Below, piece by piece: positions 15,969 through 24,476 of a stretch of 64,000 bases of DNA. Source of the DNA: a virus; the IMG/VR virus record IMGVR_UViG_3300038415_000126, positions 34,514-98,513 of that record; one strand, given 5' to 3'. The position numbers were made by a program, and so were the translations under genes. The notes beneath the pieces are model-generated. The model ran no database searches. It saw only the letters and a program-made list of their open reading frames with translations, and had not been told where the DNA came from. Each line of letters starts with the position of its first letter. Within the stretch, counting starts at the first letter, position 1.

Positions 15969-16401
15969 GACTGCCCTCTTCATCCCATGGCGCATAGTCA
16001 GACATCAGGACCGTCACCCCATGGGCGCCACACTCAATCGACACAGACCAAGCCCCCTCCACGTCCCCAAGCGTTATCTCCGTGGCCCTTGGATACGCCA
16101 CGTAGACCCGCCCTTCCCACCCAATAGCCACATAGTGATACCTCAGGCATTGATGCTCACAGGAACGATTAGGCGCCCGGATCTCGAACCGATGAGTCCC
16201 ACACTCCTCTTCAATAGGGAGTTCAGGCATCCGTTGGTTCATCTCCTCAAGATCTCTGAACCCATCAAACCGGCCCGAGAATACCCCACACTCAGGATGC
16301 CCCTCGCCCGTGAAACTATCCCCACAATCCAGCTCCACGACAAGCCGACGAGGGTACTGAACCGGGTCAATGACGAACCTGCCCGCAAGTTGAATCAGCA
16401 T
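15961..16401 (-). CDS. Cys-containing beta-rich protein, unknown
   Basis: 146 residues; Cys pairs at CGDSF, CGVFS, CGTHR, CEHQC could bind metal. Starts directly after the upstream TAA. Confidence 0.6.
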   Translation of the reverse strand: MLIQLAGRFVIDPVQYPRRLVVELDCGDSFTGEGHPECGVFSGRFDGFRDLEEMNQRMPELPIEEECGTHRFEIRAPNRSCEHQCLRYHYVAIGWEGRVYVAYPRATEITLGDVEGAWSVSIECGAHGVTVLMSDYAPWDEEGSHA

Positions 16402-16578
16402 TTACTTGATCCGTCCTATTACACCCCGACCACCAACCGTCGTGTGAGTCACCGTCTGGTCCCGGGCTATCTCCGGCGGCTGTGGCTCATCACAGAAAGG
16501 TGACGTCGCAAACGGATACTCCGGGACCGGGTCGTGAGTCGGCTGGGAGAGCTCCTCGGTGTCTTTCTCGTTGTCCAT
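16402..16578 (-). CDS. Small Pro-rich protein
   Basis: 58 residues from ATG 16578, chosen over a longer frame because GGTGTA lies 9 nt upstream. Low complexity (Pro/Glu/Thr), likely disordered. Confidence 0.5.
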   Translation of the reverse strand: MDNEKDTEELSQPTHDPVPEYPFATSPFCDEPQPPEIARDQTVTHTTVGGRGVIGRIK

Positions 16579-16586
16579 GGTCCAAC

Positions 16587-16781
16587 TTACACCGAGGACC
16601 AGCCGTCTATCGGCTCCGTCACATACCGAACTACCTGATACACCCTCATCCGATACCCGCACTTGAGACACACCCAGGAACCCTTGAGGATAACCTCCTC
16701 CTCAGGTCTATTGGTCGGGTTCTTCCCACATTGTGGACACTTCGGATGCAAAGTGTTTGAGCAGCTCTGACGTGTATGCAC
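16587..16781 (-). CDS. Small zinc-ribbon protein
   Basis: 64 residues; CPQCG and CLKCG, 23 residues apart, form a classical zinc ribbon. GTG start. Unknown partner. Confidence 0.6.
   Translation of the reverse strand: MHTRQSCSNTLHPKCPQCGKNPTNRPEEEVILKGSWVCLKCGYRMRVYQVVRYVTEPIDGWSSV
16588..16593 (-). promoter_or_regulatory. Class B element GGTGTA
   Basis: 9 nt before ATG 16578; the upstream zinc-ribbon gene ends TAA inside GGTGTAA. Confidence 0.5.
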
Positions 16782-16788
16782 TTGGAAC

Positions 16789-17298
16789 CTAGAACCGTGT
16801 CAATTGGAACTCACTCGGCGCCTGGTCCCGAGTCAGGTTCTCCTCACCCTCCGCCACGATGACAAACGTTTGCTGAGGTATCAAACGAGACGTGTGAACC
16901 GTCGCCCCCCAAATCTTGCCCTGTATCCCTTGTACCAAGGCTGAACTATCAGCTTCATGCTCGAAGATGTCATGACACAACTTGCGGAGATCCGCGCAAT
17001 TGTAGGCGTTCACCCAAATGTCGGTTACCTTCTTGTCCATCCTGTTCTTATTGACGAACGCAATCGAGAGGATATCCCGTGTTAAACAGGACGGTCGTTG
17101 AACCGCAAGCTCCACCTGTTCAACTGCCTCCAGCAATAGGTCGAAAGCCTTGTCACGAGCCGGATTGGCATGAACTTCTTGAGCTACTTCATTGGCCAAA
17201 GCCAGAAACTTACCCCTGATCCTATTGATGACTACAACCTGCTCATCCGTCAGAGCATTCTTCGGACCCAAGTAATGCGACATCTCTAAGTACGGCAT
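16789..17298 (-). CDS. Unknown protein, 169 aa
   Basis: From ATG 17298 (MPYLEMSHYLGPK); a GGTGTA sits 21 nt upstream. Helical N-terminal two thirds, beta C-terminus. No family recognised. Confidence 0.65.
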   Translation of the reverse strand: MPYLEMSHYLGPKNALTDEQVVVINRIRGKFLALANEVAQEVHANPARDKAFDLLLEAVEQVELAVQRPSCLTRDILSIAFVNKNRMDKKVTDIWVNAYNCADLRKLCHDIFEHEADSSALVQGIQGKIWGATVHTSRLIPQQTFVIVAEGEENLTRDQAPSEFQLTRF

Positions 17299-17330
17299 AC
17301 AAACCCTTTCCAAACCACCTACACCGGGGA

Positions 17331-17624
17331 TCAGAACCGTGTGGATACCCATGACCCACGATCCTCATCCGGGATCTCGATGTCACTCAAAAAAGTGCTT
17401 TCAGCGTCGGTGAAGAGGTTCTGTCCAGGAACCCCATACAACTGGTTGTATATCTCGGTGGCATGATCAAAGATCTTCCGCTCCTCAAGTGTCACCCCTT
17501 CTGAAGGTGTCTTTTTCTCCTTGGGCATCATCGCGAATAGCTGGTCAAAACAGGAGTACCACTCCAGAATCAACTTCGCTCGCTCTCGACCTAGTATTCT
17601 CGACCCCTGAGCTTGATTGTCCAT
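17331..17624 (-). CDS. Small helical acidic protein
   Basis: 97 residues, no motif. GGTGTA ends 8 nt before ATG 17624. Confidence 0.6.
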   Translation of the reverse strand: MDNQAQGSRILGRERAKLILEWYSCFDQLFAMMPKEKKTPSEGVTLEERKIFDHATEIYNQLYGVPGQNLFTDAESTFLSDIEIPDEDRGSWVSTRF

Positions 17625-17632
17625 ACCACAAG

Positions 17633-17638
17633 TACACC
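17633..17638 (-). promoter_or_regulatory. Class B element GGTGTA
   Basis: 8 nt before ATG 17624, just after the end of the preceding tagged gene (17646). Confidence 0.5.
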
Positions 17639-17645
17639 GATGGGG

Positions 17646-18065
17646 TTAGATCACCGGATCCCGGTTGTATCTCGAAATCCGTACCCCAATATATCGTTCA
17701 GGCTCCGTAACTTGAACCGGCTCAACAGTATCCCCTGAATACCGAATAGTCACAACTGGCTCAAGCCGACTGGTTAGGTTTTCATACCAACCCGTAGCCT
17801 CTGGAAATGTGACTTCAACAGAACAAGGCCCAAACCCACTCTCCATCGTGAACCCAAATCGATTGAACCCCGTGAGTCGAGTCCCACCTATCCAAACTCG
17901 ACCCACAGATCTTGGACTCCCGTCACTATAGCCATACTCACCCTCAAGTACCTGCATCACAACAACTAAGTCGTTCGGCCCCAACTCGTGATAACCCCCA
18001 CGTAAGCCCCCACGCCCCTTGACCACAAACACTACGTCACTGTCATCCACTTCAATGGTAGGCAT
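17646..18065 (-). CDS. 139-aa protein with C-terminal SRYNRDPVI tag
   Basis: Beta-rich, Gly-rich N-terminal part, ends RISRYNRDPVI. Immediately follows the interrupted tagged gene (1-nt gap), and a second tagged gene precedes that: three consecutive carriers. Function unknown. Confidence 0.7.
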   Translation of the reverse strand: MPTIEVDDSDVVFVVKGRGGLRGGYHELGPNDLVVVMQVLEGEYGYSDGSPRSVGRVWIGGTRLTGFNRFGFTMESGFGPCSVEVTFPEATGWYENLTSRLEPVVTIRYSGDTVEPVQVTEPERYIGVRISRYNRDPVI

Positions 18066-18066
18066 G

Positions 18067-18390
18067 TCAGATCACCGGCGACCTATCGTATCGACTCACT
18101 CAATGGATTGATGGGACTACCTCAGGGCTTGAACCCGTAACCGAGTACCCGAGCTGACTCACTAACCCACTAGGCCATTGAAGGGTAACTGTCCAAAGCT
18201 CAAGGTTACCGCGACCATAAACAACCTGAGTCGCTGCCACCATCATAGCTTGAAGATCTGACATACCAGGGTCAAGAGCAGAAAGTATCGAGTTCCACAG
18301 GTCCTCTGTCTCTTGGACATCGAGACCAGTAATTCTAGTCACCCGTACAGGGTTACCACCTTCACTAGCTTTTAGTGTTACTTCAATCAT
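18067..18390 (-). pseudogene. Tagged protein with TGA just before its C-terminal tag
   Basis: From ATG 18390 (overlapping the upstream TGA, TGATG) 96 codons read to TGA at 18102-18100. The same frame then continues VSRYDRSPVI and a second TGA at 18069-18067. The tag is therefore intact but separated from the body by one stop, where a Trp (TGG) would fit. Beta-rich body, no family recognised. Either readthrough regulates tagging, or this is a point mutation or error. Confidence 0.65.
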
Positions 18391-18659
18391 ATTACCGGCT
18401 CCCGGTTGTACCGTGATACACGAATCATCGGCGTCCAGTCCAAACAATCGTCATGCGTGTTCGCCCGATACAACCGAATTACCGGGACCTTATTGGGATC
18501 CCCTGGCTTCTTCCACTCCCAGAGGATACCAACCGAATGCCCACGAAGGCAAGTCCCCTCCCACCCAAAGTCAGGGGACCGCTCTACCTCATCTCCAGTA
18601 GCCCCTCGACTCGGATACGTGGTCGGACACCACCGACAACCATCACAGGGGCGTGGCAT
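18387..18659 (-). CDS. Cys-rich tagged protein (CDGC family)
   Basis: 90 residues: CDGCRWCP near residue 5, YPSRG, W-x-GTCLRGH, C near 74, then RVSRYNREPVI. Four to five Cys suggest zinc. Same family as 20448-20756 and 20760-21035, and related to two proteins near 53.3-53.7 kb. Function unknown. Confidence 0.7.
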   Translation of the reverse strand: MPRPCDGCRWCPTTYPSRGATGDEVERSPDFGWEGTCLRGHSVGILWEWKKPGDPNKVPVIRLYRANTHDDCLDWTPMIRVSRYNREPVI

Positions 18660-19116
18660 CCGGGTCCGGCTCCCGTGTCCCCAACGACCAAAGCGACACT
18701 ATTCCCTCCAAGTACCACTCAACTTGATCCGCTGAGGCATCAATGATACCCAACCCACCCCTTCGAAACGGGCTTATAGTGATGTGAGCACAATACGAGG
18801 ACACCTTCCCGCAGATCTCACGAAAACTCTCCTCAAACTGACTATCGACCGAGTCAATAGTCAGTACCGTCACATGAGTCGAGCGCTCACCAATGAACAA
18901 CACATTGTGCAGTAGAAGACGCACATAGAGCTGCTCAGCTACCCAAAGGATCCGCTGATCATGGTCTTCATCCCAGATAACAGCGAAGTCGTGAAACTTC
19001 ATCCGCGGAACCCAAACCAACGCCCGTAGAACAGAGTAATGCGCCCCCTTGCCAAAATGGTCCGCCGGAGAGGGTTCATCGTACACGGTACTAAAAAACT
19101 CAGAGTATCTGTTCAT
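18643..19116 (-). CDS. Unknown protein, 157 aa
   Basis: Mixed alpha/beta, HVTVLTIDSVDSQFEESFRE helix, ends DPDATPL without tag. Overlaps the next gene by 17 nt. Confidence 0.6.
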   Translation of the reverse strand: MNRYSEFFSTVYDEPSPADHFGKGAHYSVLRALVWVPRMKFHDFAVIWDEDHDQRILWVAEQLYVRLLLHNVLFIGERSTHVTVLTIDSVDSQFEESFREICGKVSSYCAHITISPFRRGGLGIIDASADQVEWYLEGIVSLWSLGTREPDPDATPL

Positions 19117-19147
19117 GTAGGTGAGGATCCGATATAACTAGGCGAAA

Positions 19148-19567
19148 TCAGGCCTGTATCAGAGCCTCATACGCTACTTGCTCGAATAATGCAACACGGG
19201 CTCCCCGAGAGTCGATTAGGGATACCCCTGCCTTGAAACCCAGACGGTCTAGCTCCTGAACCAAGGACCAGGATGGGCCCACCACCTTGGAGAGCGCTTC
19301 CACTACCGACTCCGCTCGAACCCCATCAACCGTGTCCCCAGGCTCCCCTACGCCCGCCCCAGGTAGACTAGGAGCCAAGTCCCACCACCATAGAGGGTCC
19401 CAGTCGTCGATGTGAGCATGGTCCTCAAACGAGGTCGTGATCATCCACGCATTCTTCGTCTCAACCTGCCCCTGCCCAACCCGATAGTTCACCCCTCCAG
19501 TAGGCCTGAGAATCAGTATGTTCGCTCGCTTGTTGATGTGATACCGAGGATCTTCGTTATGCCACAT
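19148..19567 (-). CDS. Unknown protein, 139 aa
   Basis: Trp-rich segment DWDPLWWWDLAPSLPGAG in the middle, Ala/Val helical end. GGTGTA ends 10 nt before ATG 19567. Confidence 0.6.
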   Translation of the reverse strand: MWHNEDPRYHINKRANILILRPTGGVNYRVGQGQVETKNAWMITTSFEDHAHIDDWDPLWWWDLAPSLPGAGVGEPGDTVDGVRAESVVEALSKVVGPSWSLVQELDRLGFKAGVSLIDSRGARVALFEQVAYEALIQA

Positions 19568-19577
19568 GAGGAGGGAC

Positions 19578-19583
19578 TACACC
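19578..19583 (-). promoter_or_regulatory. Class B element GGTGTA
   Basis: 10 nt before ATG 19567, in the divergent gap before the DUF2786-like gene. Confidence 0.5.
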
Positions 19584-19674
19584 GTGGATCGATTCTATGA
19601 CCCAATCCCCCCATGGTGGAATAGATACAATCGGCCAGAACGTTAGTGTCAGTTTAGTGTATACTTTTGAAGCC

Positions 19675-20445
19675 ATGCCAGAGGGTACCTTAGAGCAAGT
19701 CATTAGAAGAGTCAGAAGTCTCTACGACTTGGCTGATAACACGACCGAGCATGAGGCTTCCACTGCTATCGGGGCTGCCGAACGACTCATGCAGAAGTAT
19801 AGATTGACCCAGGTCGATCTCCTCCAGACCTACACTGTGGCGACCGAGATACCCTCTGAATGTGAATACCCAATTGAGTTTGCAGGTAGAATCCACCGCT
19901 GGAAGGGTCTGCTCATCCTGGACCTCGCCAAACAATACGGGTGCTCAATCTACTACCATACCCGCCGCCCGAAGGTAGGACCTAAACGAATTGAGGTTAG
20001 AGTAGTTGGCCTACCCTCTGATGTAGCCATGCTCAGGATACAGTACGACAGCATCAAACAACAGGTCAACAATCTCACTCGAATTAACACTAGAGGCCAG
20101 GGGATAAGAAACGCAGACAGTTACCGAAAAGGCCTCACAGACTCGATTCGCAGGGAACTGAAGGAACTAACTAATCAACTCAAACAAGAGTCATCGACTA
20201 CCGCCATAGTGTTGCTTGATAGCAGGCTTCCTAAAGCCAAGAAAGCCAGGGATGAGTTACACCCAGATCTGACCGATAGATGTACCTCGTTTTCAGAACC
20301 AGCTTCAAATGCCTACATCCAGGGTTGGACTGACGGTGACAAGATCCACCTCGGTCGTGAACTTCCAGATCAATCTAAACCTGGTGAACCAGTAGGGTAC
20401 CTTAGCTCCGATAGCCACTCTATGACTGAACCGCCTTCGGAGTAA
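19675..20445 (+). CDS. DUF2786-like protein
   Basis: 256 residues from ATG 19675 (MPEGTLEQVIRRVRSLYDLA); TATACT at 19660-19665 could be its -10. The segment IRRVRSLYDLADNTTEHEA...AAERLMQKYRL is the DUF2786 signature; the basic middle and C-terminus often accompany it in phage proteins. The molecular function of DUF2786 is unknown. Isolated rightward gene in leftward DNA. Confidence 0.7.
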   Translation: MPEGTLEQVIRRVRSLYDLADNTTEHEASTAIGAAERLMQKYRLTQVDLLQTYTVATEIPSECEYPIEFAGRIHRWKGLLILDLAKQYGCSIYYHTRRPKVGPKRIEVRVVGLPSDVAMLRIQYDSIKQQVNNLTRINTRGQGIRNADSYRKGLTDSIRRELKELTNQLKQESSTTAIVLLDSRLPKAKKARDELHPDLTDRCTSFSEPASNAYIQGWTDGDKIHLGRELPDQSKPGEPVGYLSSDSHSMTEPPSE

Positions 20446-20447
20446 CG

Positions 20448-20756
20448 TCAGATCACCGGCTTGCGAGCATACCTTGAAACCCGTGGCCCAAGGTATGGCT
20501 CCTCCCAGTCAGAACATATCATGGCTGGAGATCGATACAAGTGAATGGCCCTTTGATGGTCTATACCCCCAGTCTCATCAAGGTCAAAGCTCCAGGACAC
20601 CAACACCTCGTACCCACGAGCACAAGTCCCCCTCCAAGTATAAATCGAATCCGGCTCCCGACCTATCGCATCCACCCCAACAACACCCCTCCCAGGATAC
20701 ATCGAAGGACTGAATCGACACTTGTCACACGGTGCTGGCATCGGATCAGTTGGCAT
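20448..20756 (-). CDS. Cys-rich tagged protein (CDGC family)
   Basis: 102 residues: PCDKCRFSP, YPGRG, W-RGTCARGYEV, IHLYRSP, then PRVSRYARKPVI. Aligns with its neighbour at 20760. The tag is complete. Start ATG 20756; an internal MPAPCDKC start would match the paralogs. Confidence 0.7.
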   Translation of the reverse strand: MPTDPMPAPCDKCRFSPSMYPGRGVVGVDAIGREPDSIYTWRGTCARGYEVLVSWSFDLDETGGIDHQRAIHLYRSPAMICSDWEEPYLGPRVSRYARKPVI

Positions 20757-20759
20757 AGA

Positions 20760-21035
20760 TCAAATCACAGGCTCCCTTGAGTAACGACTAACCCTCGGCC
20801 CGTCATATGGCTCTTCCCGGTCACCACACTCAGTCCAAAACGGTAACCGAAACATGTAAATGACCCGCTCATGATCCTCATTCCAAACCCATGTTATCGA
20901 CACCGAATGACCCCTACTACATGAATTTTCCCAGTCAAAGCCCCCATCTGACACCTGATCAACTCGCTCACCAAGATAGCCCTTCCCAGGATAGGTAGCA
21001 GGACTGTACCGACACCCGTCACAAGGTTGCAGCAT
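20760..21035 (-). CDS. Cys-rich tagged protein (CDGC family)
   Basis: From ATG 21035 (MLQPCDGCRYSP), chosen by alignment to MPRPCDGC and MPAPCDKC; upstream starts to 21065 exist. Ends PRVSRYSREPVI. Tandem duplicate of 20448-20756. Confidence 0.68.
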   Translation of the reverse strand: MLQPCDGCRYSPATYPGKGYLGERVDQVSDGGFDWENSCSRGHSVSITWVWNEDHERVIYMFRLPFWTECGDREEPYDGPRVSRYSREPVI

Positions 21036-21068
21036 GGATGAGTTGCTCATGAAAAACTTTGACACCGG

Positions 21069-21641
21069 TCAATCCTCGGCCTCAAACTCCATCCCGTCCA
21101 GCCATGACATATCGTCAGAGCCCGTAGACGAAGTATCAACCTCAGCTGAAGACTCAACCAGCCTGCTCAAAGCCTCCGTCACCAAAGAATCCCAGGTGAG
21201 ATTCGTTCCCTCCATCACAGATAGAATCACTGACCTGTTGCACTTCAACCACAGGTCACTTGGTATGGAAGCGCATACCTTCCTTGGTGGCTCAGTTGGT
21301 GTGGCTCGCTCCCGTACTGTAACCCGAATGACCTCAGGGACAAGTTGACCAATCTCACTTGGAACACCAAGCCCATTGACCGGTAACTCGTCAGGGACAA
21401 CACATCCAGCTGCTATCCAATACCGTACAGGTTCAGCGCTGAACCACTCGCCTCGGAACCGGTGTTCGTGGAAGAGCATGTGGAGGGTTCTTTCAAGGTT
21501 GGGTCCACCAGGGATGAAGGTCAACAGCTTGAGCTGATAGGGAAAGCACCCTTGTAGGTCAGACACCCTCCGGGCTACGTCTGTCGTCACCCCTATCTTG
21601 ATGATGCCTGCCCCAATAGCTTACACGAAGTACACATACAT
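21069..21641 (-). pseudogene. GIY-YIG (T5orf172)-RHH protein with in-frame TAA
   Basis: From ATG 21641 the frame reads MYVYFV, TAA (21623-21621), AIGAGIIKIGVTTDVARRV and on to 21069. The intact relative at 32315 reads VYFVQAGLAGRPIKIG at the same place, so TAA replaces a Gln (CAA). The core continues with LHMLFHEHRFRGEWF, the T5orf172 C-terminal motif, and ends with an RHH-like segment. Internal GTG at 21590 could yield a truncated protein lacking the catalytic Tyr pair. Nuclease activity is doubtful in this form. Confidence 0.7.
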
Positions 21642-21652
21642 GGGCCTGTCAG

Positions 21653-22003
21653 TCATCGCCCGTCCTCCTCAAAACTGTCTGCCCTAGCCAATAGGTCTGC
21701 CCACTCGTCGCTACCAACCTCCAAAGGCTTGGGTGAAGATCCACCCTCAACTGCCCCTACCAGGATGAGACCTGCCTCGTCGTCACTACTCTCAGAGTGT
21801 TGATCTGGCTCCTGAGAACCAGTCAGTGAGGGTGATACCTCTTGGCCCTTGAGCTTGGCAGCTACTAGAAGCCGTATCCACTCCGATATAGTTCTTTCTT
21901 CTGCACGGGCGCGGAGCGCCATTGCTTGATAAAGGCTCTCCGTGAACCTGACTTTTGCTACCCTAGAGCGTATTTCAGCCACTTCATCGGTAGTATACAC
22001 CAA
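21653..22003 (-). CDS. Ribbon-helix-helix DNA-binding protein
   Basis: VAKVRFTESLYQAMALRARA followed by ERTISEWIRLLVAAKL is an RHH strand-helix-helix; the acidic C-terminal half is unrelated. Possible starts are TTG 22003, GTG 22000 and GTG 21982. It lies next to the 25-bp repeat array, so the array is its likely operator or centromere. No partition ATPase is seen in the window. Confidence 0.65.
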   Translation of the reverse strand: MVYTTDEVAEIRSRVAKVRFTESLYQAMALRARAEERTISEWIRLLVAAKLKGQEVSPSLTGSQEPDQHSESSDDEAGLILVGAVEGGSSPKPLEVGSDEWADLLARADSFEEDGR

Positions 22004-22024
22004 GAGGCCCTCTAGGGTGACAAT

Positions 22025-22166
22025 GTAGTTTTTCGTGGTCCCCCTACATGTAGTTTTTCGTGGTCCCCCTACATGTAGTTTTTCGTGGTCCCCCTACATG
22101 TAGTTTTTCGTGGTCCCCCTACATGTAGTTTTTCGTGGTCCCCCTACATGTAGTTTTTCGTGGTCC
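22025..22166. repeat. 25-bp tandem repeat array (5 units plus partial)
   Basis: Five exact units (22025-22149) begin GTAGTTTTTCGTGGTCCCCC and end TACAT; a sixth diverges after 17 nt. Adjacent units create CTACATGTAG palindromes at each junction. Iteron-like or operator array beside the RHH gene. TAGTTTTTTGACACG with the same ACATG flank recurs at 30556. Confidence 0.85.
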
Positions 22167-22726
22167 ACTCAAACGGACCACGCTGGACCACGGTTGCCTA
22201 CCCCGCAAATACCAAACCCACCCGGTCCGAAATTCTAAAATAACCAATCATTCACAATTAACCCACAATTCAATGCGCTTCCGCGCGCTGATATGTTGTG
22301 TGTTTCCATACTCCAATCGAACCAGCACACACTTTCACTGCAGTTCACCGTGTGTTTCGTGTGGCCTGCTTAGATTCACAGTAAAACACACAACGAATGA
22401 CATCGCGCCTCCGGCGCCCTGTGTTTCACTGTGAAAAGTATCATGGTAGGATACACGCACCTGAACGAGGCGCGAAGCGACAGGTTGGGGTGGGTGGGTT
22501 CATGGATAACCCTGAATGGCTCCCTCGACGTTCTAGTATGTAGGCAGAGGAGCGGTTCAGAGCTATAGGTCTGAGAGGGGTAGATGCGCACATGATGGTT
22601 AGAGGATGCGTTCGTAGCTATAGCTACGAAGCTAGTGCTTGCACACATGGTGAGCTAAAGTATCGTTGAAACCTGTATACAAGTATGAACCGATACTATG
22701 CTTACACGTAGAAAGTATAAAGTTGG
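22167..22726. other. Non-coding region, palindromes, possible replication or control locus
   Basis: No convincing gene. It holds several GTGTG/CACAC tracts, TTTCACTGTGAAA (near 22424-22436), a GCGCCTCCGGCGC dyad near 22405, the 20-bp palindrome at 22611 and AGTATCG/CGATACT arms at 22652 and 22691. It separates the leftward and rightward blocks. Confidence 0.45.
22611..22630. promoter_or_regulatory. Perfect 20-bp palindrome, candidate operator
   Basis: TTCGTAGCTATAGCTACGAA; related sites occur at 30522 and 30575. Confidence 0.55.
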
Positions 22727-22756
22727 TTGAGTTCTTGGGTGGCCTACGCGTAATAG
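22727..22756 (+). promoter_or_regulatory. Class A promoter
   Basis: TTGAGT (22727-22732), 18 nt ending ACGCG, TAATAG (22751-22756), 6 nt to ATG 22763. Confidence 0.75.
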
Positions 22757-22762
22757 TAGGGT

Positions 22763-23089
22763 ATGGCAACCCCAAAGATAAACTTAGTCTCCGAAGTAGT
22801 AGTTCGACGCAGGGATGGGAAGCTCTACCTGATGAATACTCGGGCTACTGGGTGGCAGTTTAGCTCTATCCCCATAAACAGTGAGAAGATCCTGCTGAGG
22901 GTCTTTAACGTTCAACTGGGGGAGTGGACTCGTGACGAATACTCGGAGTACTGTCCGGTGCACAGTCTACCACGCTCGGAGTTACCGACACTCCATGACG
23001 ATGAGAAGCCAGCCTCAGAGATGAAAGTGCTTTGGGAGATCGCGGATGTTGGGGCTGAGTACAGTCATGGGTTCCGAAGGAAGCCATGA
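22763..23089 (+). CDS. Paralog of the following gene's N-terminal domain
   Basis: 108 residues; RRDGKLYLMN, GWQF, SEKILLRVFNVQLGEWTRDEYSEYCPV are shared with the 227-aa protein at 23196. Small beta domain followed by a short charged tail. Predicted leaderless. Function unknown. Confidence 0.7.
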   Translation: MATPKINLVSEVVVRRRDGKLYLMNTRATGWQFSSIPINSEKILLRVFNVQLGEWTRDEYSEYCPVHSLPRSELPTLHDDEKPASEMKVLWEIADVGAEYSHGFRRKP

Positions 23090-23110
23090 GGGTCAGTACC
23101 GTACTCAAGT

Positions 23111-23232
23111 AAAACTTGTTCAGTAGAGGGTTAATCCACTAGGGGTGAAACTCAAAACTTGTTCAGCAGTACGATAATCCAATGAGGGTGAAGACATGGC
23201 AAAGCAAAACTTGTTCAGCAATACAGTAATCC
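23111..23232. repeat. Three degenerate copies of an AAAACTTGTTCAG element
   Basis: Copies start at 23111, 23154 and 23206, each followed about 10 nt later by TAATCC. The third is the coding start of the 23196 gene (KQNLFSNTVI), so the first two look like decayed duplications of that gene start. Confidence 0.55.
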
Positions 23233-23879
23233 GTCGGGACGGTACCGGTGGGGACCTATACCTGATGAACCGGTTGGAGGGTGGTTGGCGCTCTCTAGCT
23301 GTCCCGGTGGCGAGTGAGGAGGCGCTCTTGGCCAAGTACAATGTACGGCTGGGGGCATGGACCCGAGACGAGTACTCGGAGTACTGTCCTGTGCTCTGCC
23401 TGGGGAGAGAAGAGCTGAGCACCATTCCCCCGCCAGCCCCTGACATGAAGCCGGTGGTCATTGTTGACGGGCTCAACGTGCTCAAGGGTTACAGCCTCAT
23501 GGGTGATGGGGTGATCTCAGAGAATGAGGCGTTCGAAGCCATCGTGCGGACCAATGCCGGCCCAACTCTCATGGACGACAGCTACAAGTCTGGCCCGGTC
23601 CTAGTCGATGACGGGACCACCAAGAAGGTACATGACCTGTTGGACGCGCATCCGGAGCTGGTTGAGATAGGATCTGGAGGGCAGCCGTTCATGGTCGGTG
23701 ACGGTATCACCCATGAGACCGTACGTGAGCTGGCCCGTGGTAGGGCTGGGTACAGCTCTGCTCTTGGCCCTAGCACGCTACCGGTTGACCCCTATGAAGT
23801 GCTTCTTGAGGAGGGTCTGCGAAAGGTTATCCAGCTCCATGAGCTCGTTGACACAGCTGAACGTGAGAAGAAGCCGTGA
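23196..23879 (+). CDS. Unknown two-domain protein, 227 aa
   Basis: N-terminal 75 residues duplicate the preceding protein. The C-terminal part has VVIVDGLNVL (about residues 90-99), reminiscent of a PIN/NYN-type start, but the later acidic residues are not assignable. GAGGGTGAAGAC precedes ATG 23196 as ribosome site. Function unknown. Confidence 0.65.
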   Translation: MAKQNLFSNTVIRRDGTGGDLYLMNRLEGGWRSLAVPVASEEALLAKYNVRLGAWTRDEYSEYCPVLCLGREELSTIPPPAPDMKPVVIVDGLNVLKGYSLMGDGVISENEAFEAIVRTNAGPTLMDDSYKSGPVLVDDGTTKKVHDLLDAHPELVEIGSGGQPFMVGDGITHETVRELARGRAGYSSALGPSTLPVDPYEVLLEEGLRKVIQLHELVDTAEREKKP

Positions 23880-24229
23880 CGTTCAAGGACGAATCAGACC
23901 TCATCGACCCTCGTGGGCAGGTACCGGTGGACGACCAAAGCGAGGTCGAAGAAGAGGCGGAAGAAGACCAATCACTCATTCCAACACTCCCATGCCCTGC
24001 TGGGGACCCAACACGACCCACACTACCTAGCATTGAAGTCAGCACAACACGGCAGAACAAGACTGCGCTAACCAATGAGATTGTAAGACTTCAACAGGTG
24101 TTAGTACACGGCTATCAGAACAAGGCGGCTTCAAAAGAACGTATGAATATATGGGTAAACCTAGGGATCTGTAAGTCCCTACTCAAGAACCTGAAACAAA
24201 TGGAAAGCCGAAGAAAACCACGTCAGTGA
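23876..24229 (+). CDS. Acidic/helical protein, unknown
   Basis: GTG 23876 overlaps the upstream TGA. Acidic disordered first half (EEEAEEDQ), helical basic second half (NIWVNLGICKSLLKNLKQ). Coupled to its neighbour. Confidence 0.55.
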   Translation: MTFKDESDLIDPRGQVPVDDQSEVEEEAEEDQSLIPTLPCPAGDPTRPTLPSIEVSTTRQNKTALTNEIVRLQQVLVHGYQNKAASKERMNIWVNLGICKSLLKNLKQMESRRKPRQ

Positions 24230-24236
24230 GGATGTC

Positions 24237-24476
24237 ATGAAGTTCGTCATCGCTCATCGGGAGGTGTCAGGTGTCTACCTCTGCTACCAAGAGGGTCTCA
24301 ACCCGTACTGGGGACCGCGCGAGCTGGCGCGGGAGTACTCAGCTGAGGCGATTGCCGAGCTCACCAAGGTCTTCCCTCAGTGGAAGTACCTTCTTGGGGT
24401 CAGCCATGAGGAGGCTTCGATTCAGGTGGACCAGAGCCCCGATACGGTCCCTCCCAAGGGTGGCTGCAGGCTTTGA
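24237..24476 (+). CDS. Small protein, unknown
   Basis: 79 residues, aromatic-rich start MKFVIAHREVSGVYLCYQEG. Last gene of the 22.76-24.48 kb rightward group. Confidence 0.55.
   Translation: MKFVIAHREVSGVYLCYQEGLNPYWGPRELAREYSAEAIAELTKVFPQWKYLLGVSHEEASIQVDQSPDTVPPKGGCRL

Noticed and set aside
15091-18110. Genome-wide reassignment of TGA to Trp
   Set aside because: TGA clearly ends many genes here, often in TGATG coupling, and other breaks involve TAA, TAG and indels.
22025-22166. CRISPR-like array
   Set aside because: Repeats are directly contiguous without spacers and no cas gene is present; iteron or operator array fits better.
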